A stretch of DNA of 64,000 bases, taken from Ruminococcus flavefaciens ATCC 19208 (GTDB lineage: Bacteria; Bacillota; Clostridia; Oscillospirales; Ruminococcaceae). The DNA lies in assembly GCF_000518765.1 (NCBI RefSeq), contig NZ_KI912490.1:364997-428996 (forward strand), given 5' to 3'. Of the stretch, positions 43,854 to 52,278 are shown one piece after another (the first letter of the stretch is position 1; each line of letters opens with the position of its first letter). The position numbers were made by a program, and so were the translations under genes. The notes under the pieces were generated by a model. It ran no database searches and was not told where the DNA came from. It was given only the letters and a program-made list of their open reading frames with translations.

Positions 43854-46475
43854 ATGGCAAAGGAACTTGCTAAGGCATATAATCCAAAAGACTTTGAGGA
43901 TCGTATCTATGCCGCTTGGAATGAAAAGGGCTGCTTCCGCGCAGAGGCTGACCCGAAGAAAACATCCTACACTATAGTTATCCCCCCTCCGAACATCACA
44001 GGACAGCTCCACATGGGACACGCCCTTGATGAGACATTACAGGATATCCTTATCCGCTGGAAGAGAATGAGCGGCTACAGCGCACTGTGGCTCCCGGGTA
44101 CAGACCATGCTGCCATAGCTACAGAGGCTAAGATAGTTGAAGCTATGCGCAAGGAAGGCGTTACCAAGGAAGACCTCGGACGTGAGGGCTTTATGAAGCG
44201 CGCATGGGAGTGGAAGAAGCAGTACGGCGGACGCATCGTTGAACAGCTCAAAAAGCTGGGTTCTTCATGTGACTGGTCAAGAGAGCGTTTCACTATGGAC
44301 GAGGGCTGCTCAAAGGCTGTAAAGGAAGTATTCATCAAATACTACGAAAAAGGTCTCATCTACAGAGGTGAACGTATCATAAACTGGTGTCCTAAATGCC
44401 GCACATCACTTTCAGATGCTGAGGTTACTTATGAGGATCAGGCAGGTCATTTCTGGCATCTTCGCTATAAGATAAAGGACTCGGACGGCTATCTTGAGCT
44501 TGCTACAACACGTCCCGAGACTCTCCTCGGCGATACAGCTGTTGCTGTAAATCCTAAGGACGAGCGTTACACAGACCTGGTTGGCAAGACAGTTATCCTT
44601 CCTCTGGTTCACAGGGAGATTCCTATCGTTGCCGATGACTATGTTGAAATGGACTTCGGTACAGGCGTAGTTAAGATAACTCCTGCTCACGACCCTAACG
44701 ACTTTGAGGTAGGTCTCCGTCATAATCTTCCCGTTATCAATGTAATGAACGATGACGCTACTATCGTTGACGATTACCCTGCATACGCAGGCATGGATCG
44801 CTACGAGGCAAGAAAGAAGATCGTTGAAGATCTTGAAGCTGAGGGCGCTCTCGTTAAGATAGAGGATTACAGCCATAACGTTGGTACCTGCTACCGCTGC
44901 GGCACTACTGTTGAGCCTAAGGTATCAACTCAGTGGTTCGTTAAGATGAAGCCTCTTGCAGAGCCTGCTATAAAGGCTGTTAAGAACGGCGATACTAAGT
45001 TCGTTCCCGAGCGTTTCGACAAGATCTACTTCCACTGGCTCGAAAATATCAAGGACTGGTGTATCTCACGTCAGATCTGGTGGGGACATCAGATACCTGC
45101 ATTCTACTGTGATGCCTGCGGCGAAATGGTAGTAACAAAGGAAAGCAGCGCAGTTTGTCCTAAGTGCGGCAAGCCCATGAGACAGGATCCCGATACCCTC
45201 GATACATGGTTCAGCTCTGCACTCTGGCCTTTCTCAACACTTGGCTGGCCTGAGAACACTGAGGACTTAAAGTATTTCTATCCTACAAATACCCTCGTTA
45301 CAGGCTACGACATCATCTTCTTCTGGGTAATCAGAATGATGTTCAGCGGTCTTGAGAACATGGGCAAGGTACCTTTCGATACAGTTCTTATCCACGGTCT
45401 TGTACGTGACGCACAGGGACGCAAGATGTCCAAGTCACTGGGCAACGGTATCGATCCTCTTGAAGTTATCAACGAGTACGGCGCTGACGCTCTCAGATTC
45501 ATGCTTGCTACAGGTAACTCACCCGGAAATGATATGCGTTATATCGACGACAAGGTAAAGGCTGCCCGTAACTTCGCAAACAAGCTCTGGAACGCTTCAC
45601 GTTTCATAATGATGAATCTCCCCGAGGATTTCGAGTTCAAGGGACTTCCCACAGAGCTTGAATTAGAGGACAAGTGGCTTGTAAACAAGTTCAATCAGCT
45701 TGCCAAGGAAGTTGGCGAGAACCTTGACAGATACGAGCTTGGCGTTGCTTCACAGAAGATATACGACTTTATCTGGGACGTTTACTGCGACTGGTATATC
45801 GAGCTCACAAAGCCGAGAATTCAGGCAGGCGGCGAGACAATGGCAAAGGCTCAGGCAGTTCTTGTATGGGCAATGCAGGGTATGCTGAAGCTTCTCCACC
45901 CATTCATGCCGTTCATTACTGAGGAGATATGGCAGGTTCTCACAAACGAGAAGTCAATGATAATCCTCGAAACATACCCTACCTACGATGCTTCTATCGA
46001 CTTTAGCGCAGAGGAAAAGGCATTCGAGAAGATAATATCAGCTATCAAGGCCATAAGAAATACACGTACAGAAATGAACGTACCTCCGTCGGTAAAGGCT
46101 AAGCTCTTCATTGAGACTGCCGACAAGGAGCTGTTCAACTCTTGCGCAGTATTCTTCGAGAAGCTGGCTTCCGCTTCGGCAGTTGAAACAGGTGATAAGT
46201 TTGATATCCCTGATTCGGCAAATGCTGTTACCGACTCCGCTCGTATCTTCATACCTATGGACGAGCTTGTTGACAAGGAGAAGGAGATAGCAAGACTTGA
46301 AAAGGAAAAGGCTAAGGTACAGAAGGATATTGACTTCCTCAGCGGAAAGCTCAACAATCAGGGCTTTATCGCAAAGGCTCCTGCACAGCTCATAGATGCT
46401 GAAAAGGCTAAGCTTGCAAAGGCAGAGGAAAAAATGACTAAGATAGAGCAGTCTATCGCAGCTTTCAGAAAGTAA
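43854..46475 (+). CDS. valS: Valyl-tRNA synthetase
   Basis: An 873-residue class I synthetase that loads valine onto tRNA. The ATP site has PPPNITGQLHMGHAL (HIGH-type) and GRKMSKSLGN (KMSKS). The editing domain lies about 180-340 with TTRPETLLGDTAVAV. Zinc-type Cys pairs occur as CYRCG and CDACGEM...CPKCGKP. The tRNA-binding region contains the WYIELTKPRI block, and the C-terminus ends in a Lys/Glu coiled coil (about 810-870). AAGGAAG precedes the ATG. Controlled by the T-box upstream. Confidence 0.98.
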   Translation: MAKELAKAYNPKDFEDRIYAAWNEKGCFRAEADPKKTSYTIVIPPPNITGQLHMGHALDETLQDILIRWKRMSGYSALWLPGTDHAAIATEAKIVEAMRKEGVTKEDLGREGFMKRAWEWKKQYGGRIVEQLKKLGSSCDWSRERFTMDEGCSKAVKEVFIKYYEKGLIYRGERIINWCPKCRTSLSDAEVTYEDQAGHFWHLRYKIKDSDGYLELATTRPETLLGDTAVAVNPKDERYTDLVGKTVILPLVHREIPIVADDYVEMDFGTGVVKITPAHDPNDFEVGLRHNLPVINVMNDDATIVDDYPAYAGMDRYEARKKIVEDLEAEGALVKIEDYSHNVGTCYRCGTTVEPKVSTQWFVKMKPLAEPAIKAVKNGDTKFVPERFDKIYFHWLENIKDWCISRQIWWGHQIPAFYCDACGEMVVTKESSAVCPKCGKPMRQDPDTLDTWFSSALWPFSTLGWPENTEDLKYFYPTNTLVTGYDIIFFWVIRMMFSGLENMGKVPFDTVLIHGLVRDAQGRKMSKSLGNGIDPLEVINEYGADALRFMLATGNSPGNDMRYIDDKVKAARNFANKLWNASRFIMMNLPEDFEFKGLPTELELEDKWLVNKFNQLAKEVGENLDRYELGVASQKIYDFIWDVYCDWYIELTKPRIQAGGETMAKAQAVLVWAMQGMLKLLHPFMPFITEEIWQVLTNEKSMIILETYPTYDASIDFSAEEKAFEKIISAIKAIRNTRTEMNVPPSVKAKLFIETADKELFNSCAVFFEKLASASAVETGDKFDIPDSANAVTDSARIFIPMDELVDKEKEIARLEKEKAKVQKDIDFLSGKLNNQGFIAKAPAQLIDAEKAKLAKAEEKMTKIEQSIAAFRK

Positions 46476-46485
46476 TATGAAATGC

Positions 46486-46520
46486 AATAAGCTCCCCGTT
46501 TTCAGGGGAGCTTATTTTAG
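46486..46520. terminator. Bidirectional terminator between valS and htrA
   Basis: A 12-bp perfect stem (46486-46497 with 46505-46516), 7-base loop, between convergent genes. Confidence 0.85.
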
Positions 46521-46553
46521 TATATAATGAAGGAAGAATATTATGAAAGAATC

Positions 46554-48140
46554 TTAATCAAAGTTTTCTGCGTCAGCAGAGCCCTTCTGTGTCTTGTTTG
46601 ACTTTTTGCTCTTAGTTGTGGTCTCTTCTTCGTTCTCTTCGTCCTCGTCCTCATCTTCATCCTCTTCTTCTACCTCGGCATTCTTCTTGGACTTATTCTC
46701 TTCCTTTTCCTCGTTCTTTTCGTTCTTTTCGCTGTTCTTCTCTTCATTTTCGGTTTCCTGTACCTGCTCGTCAAGAGTTACAACAATGGTCTTTTCTACG
46801 CCGTTTCTCATGATAGTGAGCTCGAACTCTTCGCCTGCGGAGTGCTTGTTCTTCTTTGCAACAAGCTCTGCTGTTGTAGTTACCTTCTCGCCGTCAGCCT
46901 CAACGATGATGTCGCCTTCCTCAAGACCTGCCTTGTCAGCGGCACTGTCCTCGTTGATCTGCTTGATCATTACGCCAACAGGGAGATTGTACATCTCAGC
47001 AGCAGCCTCGGATATAGCCTGACAGCTGATGCCCAGCTGGGGCTTGCCTGTAACGTGACCGTACTTCATTATATCGTCAATGATAGATGCTGTTGCATTT
47101 GAAGGGATAGCAAAGCCGAGACCCTCGATAGAAGCCTCCGATGAACCGTAGGATGAGGACATCTTTGAAGAGTTGATACCGATGACCTGACCGTACTTAT
47201 TGATAAGCGGTCCGCCTGAGTTGCCTGAGTTTATAGCGGCATCAGTCTGGATAAGGTTCATAGCCTTGTCGTTGATAGTGATGTCACGGTCAAGACCCGA
47301 GATCATACCGCCTGTAACAGTATTTTTAAGTTCAAATCCCAAAGGATTGCCGATAGCAATTACAGATTCGCCAAGCTGGAGCTCGTCGCTGTTGCCGAAT
47401 TCAGCAGCTGTAAGACCTGTTTCGTCTATTTTGAGAACTGCAAGGTCGCAGTCTACATCGTAACCGATGATATCTGCATCGTATGTATCGTCACCAAGCA
47501 GGACTTTTACAGATTTTGCTTTGCATGCGCCGTATTCGCTGTCATAGATAACATGAGCGTTTGTAACGATGTATCCGTTTTCTGATACAACTACGCCTGT
47601 GCCTGTACCCTTGTATTCCTTTGTCTGGGGCTGAGACTCGCCGTAATCGTAGTCACCGCCAAAGCCGTCGAAGCCGCCGAAGCCGCCAAAGCCTCCGAAA
47701 TCAAAGAAGTCATTGGGGATAGACATCTGAGACTGCATTTCCATTTCAAATGTAGACTCAACACCGACTACTGAAGGAAGGACTTTCTTTACGATCTCTT
47801 CGTTTGAAAGTGCTTTGCCGTCTGACTCTACAGGCTCGATAATGCTTATGTTCTGAGCTGCAAGAGCAGTCTTTGTGGAAGTCTTTTCTTCATTATCGTT
47901 ATCTGCTTTTGCTTCATCGACTACAGCAGTCTGGGGCATATCGTCATCTGAAAAATAACGGTAAGCCTGAATAGAACCGCCTGATACGATAGCCATAGCC
48001 ATGATAAAGGCTGCTGTTTTCAGACCTGTATGCTTTTTCGGAGGCTTGTTGTTATTATTGCCGCCGTCTGTACTGAAGCCGTTGTAATTGCTTCCGTTCT
48101 CCTCTGTGTTATTATTGTAATTGTAATTATACTCACTCAT
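46554..48140 (-). CDS. HtrA/DegP-type membrane serine protease with PDZ domain
   Basis: A 528-residue envelope protease. An Asn/Gly-rich cytoplasmic N-terminus is followed by one transmembrane segment (about 41-60). The trypsin-like domain has the triad His in TNAHVIYD, Asp in DCDLAVLKI and Ser in GNSGGPL. A Gly/Phe/Asp-rich insert (GGFGGFGGFDGFGG, about 142-156) sits before it. One PDZ domain (about 350-440) follows. The last ~70 residues are an unusual Glu/Lys- and Asp/Glu-rich tail. It should degrade misfolded exported proteins. ATG 48161 is an alternative start, but AAAGGAAA lies between it and ATG 48140. Confidence 0.93.
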   Translation of the reverse strand: MSEYNYNYNNNTEENGSNYNGFSTDGGNNNNKPPKKHTGLKTAAFIMAMAIVSGGSIQAYRYFSDDDMPQTAVVDEAKADNDNEEKTSTKTALAAQNISIIEPVESDGKALSNEEIVKKVLPSVVGVESTFEMEMQSQMSIPNDFFDFGGFGGFGGFDGFGGDYDYGESQPQTKEYKGTGTGVVVSENGYIVTNAHVIYDSEYGACKAKSVKVLLGDDTYDADIIGYDVDCDLAVLKIDETGLTAAEFGNSDELQLGESVIAIGNPLGFELKNTVTGGMISGLDRDITINDKAMNLIQTDAAINSGNSGGPLINKYGQVIGINSSKMSSSYGSSEASIEGLGFAIPSNATASIIDDIMKYGHVTGKPQLGISCQAISEAAAEMYNLPVGVMIKQINEDSAADKAGLEEGDIIVEADGEKVTTTAELVAKKNKHSAGEEFELTIMRNGVEKTIVVTLDEQVQETENEEKNSEKNEKNEEKEENKSKKNAEVEEEDEDEDEDEENEEETTTKSKKSNKTQKGSADAENFD

Positions 48141-48296
48141 ATTATTCACTTTCCTTTTCATTTATTCTTCTGAGGTTTCCCTCAAGCTTTAATTATATTA
48201 TATTTAGCCTATGTGAAATAAAAATGCGATTAATGTATTGTTTTTGAGAATTTTATGTGTAAATTCTATCACAATTCATAACCTAATGTGTAAGCA

Positions 48297-48735
48297 GCGT
48301 GAGCACAGAGCCTGTGCACCCTTGCTCCGCGTGAAAGTTTCGTTGGGACTTTAGCTTTTAGCCGCGAGAGATAACAGACGAAAGGGAAATATCATCGCGT
48401 GAGTGCAGAGCCTGCGCACCCTTACTCCGCGTGATAACTTTTGCGTAAGGTGAAAAAAACGCCGCGAGTTATAGTAAACGAATGTGCAGTATCATCGCGT
48501 GAGCACAGAGCCTGTGCCCCCTTACTCCACGTGATGATTTTGTTGGTGGTTAGATTTTAGCCGCGAGATATTATAAACAAAAGGCATATCTCATCGCGTG
48601 AGCACAGAGCCTGTGCACCCTTGCTCCGCGTGATAACTTTTGCGTAAGGTGAAAAAAACGCCGCGAGTTATAGTAAACGAATGTGCAGTATCATCGCGTG
48701 AGCGCAGAGCCTGCGCACCCTTTTCGCGCTTAGAA
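48297..48735. repeat. Five-copy tandem repeat, period about 100 bp, with conserved hairpin
   Basis: Within the 684-base gap between htrA and the CNNM/CorC gene, a ~40-base core (GCGTGAGCACAGAGCCTGTG and following CACCCTTGCTCCGCGTGA) starts at 48297, 48397, 48497, 48596 and 48696. Spacers alternate between two types, so the 200-bp block around 48386-48585 is nearly repeated at 48585-48735. Each core contains a GCACAG-AGC-CTGTGC stem; copies 2 and 5 change to TGCAG/CTGCG and CGCAG/CTGCG, keeping the pairing. No ORF spans it. The rest of the gap (48162-48296) shows nothing. Confidence 0.85.
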
Positions 48736-48765
48736 TAATTGATCGGATAATTTTATGCCGCGCTC

Positions 48766-48794
48766 TTGCATTATTCTTATATATATGATATAAT
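48766..48794 (+). promoter_or_regulatory. Promoter of the CNNM/CorC gene
   Basis: TTGCAT, 17 bases, TATAAT with an upstream TGA, just after the tandem repeat. Confidence 0.65.
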
Positions 48795-48824
48795 AAAAAC
48801 ATTATATATAAGGAAAGGAAAATT

Positions 48825-50093
48825 ATGGACAGTTCAGATATATGGAAGATAGTTCTTGTCATTGCCATGATGATATTTTCAGCCCTGTTTTCAGGCACTG
48901 AAACAGCATTTTCAAGTGTCAACAAGCTCAGACTGAAAAATTATGAGGCGCAGGGAAATAAAAAAGCTAAAAAAGCCCTGAAGCTGGCAAATCGCTTCGA
49001 TGAAGTCCTTACGGCGGTGCTTATAGGCAATAATATCGTCAATATTGCTACTTCATCGGTCAGCACTATCGTATTTATAAAGCTTATGGGAAGCAAGGGC
49101 GCGGCAGTATCCACCATCGTTATTACTGTATTGGTACTGATATTCTGCGAAGTATTGCCAAAATCATATGCAAAGAAAAATGCGGAAAAGCTTGCACTTG
49201 CATTTGCTCCCGCACTTTCATTCCTTGTTATGGTGTTCAAGCCCTTCGTATGGCTGCTCAATAAGCTTTCTTCACTTGTCTCGAAAGAAGATAAAGCTCC
49301 CAGCGTTACCGAGGAAGAGCTTAAATACATGATCGACGAGATCGAAGAACAGGGCGTTATCGAGGAGCAGGAGAGCGAGCTTGTAAAGAGTGCCCTTGAA
49401 TTCGATGAAATTAACGTGAATGAGATACTAATTCCCCGTGTCAAGGTCGTGGGAGTTGAACTTAATGCGACTATCGACGAGATAAAGGAGCTTTTCAGCA
49501 GGGAAATGTATTCAAGACTTCCTGTTTATGAAAAGAGTCTTGATAACGTAGTGGGCATCATCACAAATAAGGCTTTCTTCAAGATGCTTGTGGAGGGCGG
49601 AAACGATATCAAGTCAATAATACAGGAAGTCCCTCATATTGCGGATTCAAAGCTCATAAGCGAGGCAATGCGCGATATGCAGCGTTCAAAGGTGCATCTT
49701 GCGGTAGTTATCGACCAGTACGGCGGTACTAAGGGTATAGTTACCCTTGAGGATATCATCGAGGAGCTTGTAGGCGAGATATACGATGAGGACGACGAGA
49801 TAGAGACAAATATCATGATGCTTGCTCCTGATAAGTACGAGGTCGCAGGAGATATGAGCATAAGCGATATGCTGGAAATGCTCGATCTTGACGAGGATAT
49901 GATAACTACGGATTATACCTCTGTGGGCGGCTGGGTAACAGACGTTATGGAGCATATCCCCGAAGCAGGAGAGACTGCCGAAAGCGGTATTTTCCGCATC
50001 ACAGCTGCAGAAGTGAATGAGCAGACCGTAGAAAAGGTAATTATCGAGGTTCTTCCCGTTGACGATGATGAAGATGACGAGGAAGAAGAATAG
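48825..50093 (+). CDS. CNNM/CorC-family membrane protein (DUF21, CBS pair, CorC/HlyC domain)
   Basis: A 422-residue protein. The DUF21/CNNM membrane domain (about 5-135) starts with ALFSGTETAFSSVN, the family signature. A CBS pair (about 200-320) includes IPRVKVVGVE, RLPVYEKSLDNVVGII and VVIDQYGGTKGIVTLEDIIEELVGEI. A C-terminal CorC/HlyC domain (about 335-412) follows. Some relatives export magnesium or affect cobalt resistance; they are often called hemolysins without proof. The last ten residues are almost all Asp/Glu. AAGGAAAGG precedes the ATG. Confidence 0.93.
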   Translation: MDSSDIWKIVLVIAMMIFSALFSGTETAFSSVNKLRLKNYEAQGNKKAKKALKLANRFDEVLTAVLIGNNIVNIATSSVSTIVFIKLMGSKGAAVSTIVITVLVLIFCEVLPKSYAKKNAEKLALAFAPALSFLVMVFKPFVWLLNKLSSLVSKEDKAPSVTEEELKYMIDEIEEQGVIEEQESELVKSALEFDEINVNEILIPRVKVVGVELNATIDEIKELFSREMYSRLPVYEKSLDNVVGIITNKAFFKMLVEGGNDIKSIIQEVPHIADSKLISEAMRDMQRSKVHLAVVIDQYGGTKGIVTLEDIIEELVGEIYDEDDEIETNIMMLAPDKYEVAGDMSISDMLEMLDLDEDMITTDYTSVGGWVTDVMEHIPEAGETAESGIFRITAAEVNEQTVEKVIIEVLPVDDDEDDEEEE

Positions 50094-50345
50094 AACTAAG
50101 AATTAAGTACTAAGAACTTAGAGCTAAGAACTAAGATTGTAGGTGCTGTCTTGGCAGTCCGTAATTTCAGATGATACACGGACGCGTAAGGGGCGCAGGT
50201 TCTGCACTGTAGGGGCGCATTCCGTGCGCCCTCTAAATACATACAAATTTCAAATGACACACTGTAGGGACGACCATTTAAGCAGTGCCCCAAATCTGTG
50301 ATTTGGTTGGCAATGCTATATGCAGAGCTGGTCGTCCGTGCATTT
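50094..50345 (+). repeat. Dispersed mosaic repeat copy 5
   Basis: Starts with AACTAAGAATTAAGTACTAAG-like words, then TGTAGGTGCTGTC-TTGGCAGTCCG, GGGGCGCATTCCGTGCGCCC, and an arm pair GGACGACCA (50269) / TGGTCGTCCG (50330) that folds back over 60 bases. Shares words with copy 3. Confidence 0.65.
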
Positions 50346-50371
50346 TTCAGAGAATTGAGGCGGTCAGAGCC

Positions 50372-50677
50372 ATGAAATCGAAAAAAGAAAAAGCTTTTAT
50401 ATTAACAGGCATTATCTTCCTTGCAGTGGGGCTGCTCGTTAATATACGTGTGATACTTGGGATAATAAGGACGCTCACTTCTGATGAGCCCGAAAGTATA
50501 GGCATTATCGGCGGCGCAGACAGTCCAACGGCTATATTCATTTCTGAAAGTATCTTCAAGAATATGAGTATCCTTGAAAAAGCTGGACTTTTGCTAATAA
50601 TAGCAGCTCCTATATTGATTATCACAGGAATAGTGAAATGCCTCAGAACAAAGCAGCATCATGCAGGGGGCAGATAG
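50372..50677 (+). CDS. Small two-helix membrane protein with OadB-like signature
   Basis: A 101-residue protein with two hydrophobic segments (about 8-30 and 67-90). The linker between contains IGIIGGADSPTAIFIS, nearly identical to the GIIGGADGPTAI motif of the sodium-pumping decarboxylase beta subunit (OadB/GcdB/MmdB). A full beta subunit has about 370-400 residues and 9 or so helices, so this is not a complete pump. Short proteins with this motif are known to be annotated as decarboxylase subunits in Clostridia. No alpha or gamma subunit is nearby. The longest frame begins at 50285 within a repeat; ATG 50372 is the likely start, with a weak GAGG site. Confidence 0.65.
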   Translation: MKSKKEKAFILTGIIFLAVGLLVNIRVILGIIRTLTSDEPESIGIIGGADSPTAIFISESIFKNMSILEKAGLLLIIAAPILIITGIVKCLRTKQHHAGGR

Positions 50678-50702
50678 GAGTTGGATTTGACACATAAAAT
50701 TC

Positions 50703-50793
50703 CCCCTTCCTTCCTTCCACTCTTGAACGATTTAAAGCATAAAAGTGCATTGCATATCTAAATAAAAAGCAAGGAAGGAAGGAAGGAAGAGGG
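50703..50793. repeat. Polypyrimidine/polypurine inverted repeat
   Basis: CCCCTTCCTTCCTTCC (50703-50718) and GGAAGGAAGGAAGGAAGAGGG (about 50773-50793) are inverted copies 54 bases apart. The arms could form a long hairpin or a triplex-type structure. Confidence 0.65.
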
Positions 50794-50799
50794 ATATTG

Positions 50800-50866
50800 T
50801 TTAACAACTCTCAACTTGCGGACGACTCATGGCTCGGGCTGTCGAGGACGCCAGCCCCTACACAAT
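50800..50866 (+). repeat. Dispersed mosaic repeat copy 6 (short)
   Basis: Contains AACTCTCAACTTG and GGACGCCAGCCCCTACACA; the latter is the same as at about 43300-43319. Confidence 0.55.
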
Positions 50867-50868
50867 AA

Positions 50869-50907
50869 AATGAAAGCTCCCGAAACAATTACAGCTTCGG
50901 GAGCTTT
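50869..50907 (-). terminator. Terminator of the kinase gene
   Basis: A 12-bp perfect stem (50873-50884 with 50896-50907), followed on minus by a T-rich stretch (CATTTTATT). Confidence 0.75.
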
Positions 50908-50909
50908 TC

Positions 50910-52226
50910 TTATTCTACTGTACCCTCGCTTCTGCCGATAGTAAGGACGAAGCCTTTATTTATGGGCATGATGCCGTTAGGGTCGACAGTTTTTACTGTA
51001 TTGTCGGGAAGCTTTACGCTCCATGTCTCCTGAGTGAGATTGCGCAGAGCGTGCTTGCTGGGGTCCTTCTTGTTGCGGACTACCTCGCCGATGATCTTGT
51101 GGAAATCACCGTCAGTTTCGCCTGTCATACCCTCATAGAGCTTAGCACCGCCGAATGCAGGAAGCTCAAAGCGTTTAAACTTGATGCTTTCGGTGCAGGT
51201 GAGCTGACCGCCGCAGTACATACAGCTTACGGAGTATTTTGGTGTAATGAACGTCTCTTTACCGCAGTGAGGGCAGGGAACAGTCTCGCTTCTCAGCTTT
51301 ACGAAAGCGTCCAGCCATGTCATTTCGATAACACGGTCATAAGGCGGCTTTACTGAGCTCTTGCCAAAGGACTGTATGAACAGGTCGCGGATATATTCGG
51401 GGTATATCTTCCAGAAACGGAGAGTATTCGTGTTGAGCTGATTATTTGCAGCATTGCGGTCGTCCTCGGGGTCAAGTACGAAAACAGGGTCGCTGCCGTA
51501 GAACTTCTTTTCAAGCTCGGGAGTCATACACGGGGGAGTCGAGTACTTGCCCTCAAGTGGGTGCTCAATGAAGAGCATACGGAAGAGTATTACAGCAAGT
51601 GAGAAGCGGTCGGAACGCTTGTCGGGAGCACCGCCGAGGACTACCTCAGGTGCCATATAGCGCTGTTTGCCTGCGATACCGAAGTTTACTCCGCGTTCGG
51701 AAACGTTGTCGTTGTCACATATGAGCACGTCGCCGTTCTGCGGATCAATAAAGAAGTTGCCGTTATTTAAGTCCTGATAGCTGTAGCCATCGTTATGGAG
51801 GGCACGGAAGCCTTCGATGATATTTATAGCTGCATTGCAGCGAGCAGTTATATTTGCGAAGCTTGCCTTCATACGGCGGGTTTTCGGATCCCAGAGCAGA
51901 AAGCGTGTAAGCTCCTCATATCCCTTTGGACGAAGGGGCATTATGTAGCCGAAGCTGCCGTCTATCCAGTTGGAAAGCTCCTCAGGCCAGAGAAAATTCT
52001 TTGTGGGAGCGCCTTTTTTTATGTTTGCCTTGAGGTTTTCGTAGAATTCCTCAGGGTTTTTCATTTTATCAACGGTGGATTTATGGTACCATTTAAGCGC
52101 CATTTCCTTGCCGCCGCACTCTACTCTGTAGACATTTCCCTGACCGCCGCCGCCGAGAAATTCCAGTATGGTAAATGTAGAATTATAAATAGTTCTGCCT
52201 TTATAGCCTGTTTTGAGTTCTGCCAT
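50910..52226 (-). CDS. Atypical Ser/Thr protein kinase with C-terminal zinc ribbon
   Basis: A 438-residue soluble protein. Kinase domain (about 15-300): Gly loop GGGGQGNVY, ATP-site Lys in MALKWY, catalytic loop YSYQDLNNGNFFID in place of HRDLKPxN, ICDNDNV in place of DFG, and MAPEVV (APE). The catalytic and metal Asp residues are present, so it may be active. A zinc ribbon (CPHCGKE...CMYCGG, about 320-340) and a C-terminal beta-rich domain of about 90 residues follow, the latter with an FHA-like or scaffold-like strand pattern. Kinases with similar loops occur with vWA and PP2C genes; none is seen here. It starts 52 bases after the SGNH gene and may share its operon. Confidence 0.85.
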   Translation of the reverse strand: MAELKTGYKGRTIYNSTFTILEFLGGGGQGNVYRVECGGKEMALKWYHKSTVDKMKNPEEFYENLKANIKKGAPTKNFLWPEELSNWIDGSFGYIMPLRPKGYEELTRFLLWDPKTRRMKASFANITARCNAAINIIEGFRALHNDGYSYQDLNNGNFFIDPQNGDVLICDNDNVSERGVNFGIAGKQRYMAPEVVLGGAPDKRSDRFSLAVILFRMLFIEHPLEGKYSTPPCMTPELEKKFYGSDPVFVLDPEDDRNAANNQLNTNTLRFWKIYPEYIRDLFIQSFGKSSVKPPYDRVIEMTWLDAFVKLRSETVPCPHCGKETFITPKYSVSCMYCGGQLTCTESIKFKRFELPAFGGAKLYEGMTGETDGDFHKIIGEVVRNKKDPSKHALRNLTQETWSVKLPDNTVKTVDPNGIMPINKGFVLTIGRSEGTVE

Positions 52227-52278
52227 GATTTAGCTCCTTTCATATCCCTTATATTTCTGCGGAATTTACCGCTGTTTG

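Noticed and set aside
46594..47022. Ser-rich 142-residue ORF on plus
   Set aside because: It is the antisense of the acidic tail of HtrA; runs of Ser come from GAA/GAG/GAC/GAT codons read in reverse.
48297..48735. CRISPR array
   Set aside because: The period is 100 bp with repeats of about 40 bp, but the spacers themselves repeat (two alternating types) and no cas gene is present.
50372..50677. Functional oxaloacetate decarboxylase beta subunit
   Set aside because: The length is about a quarter of the family and only two helices are present.
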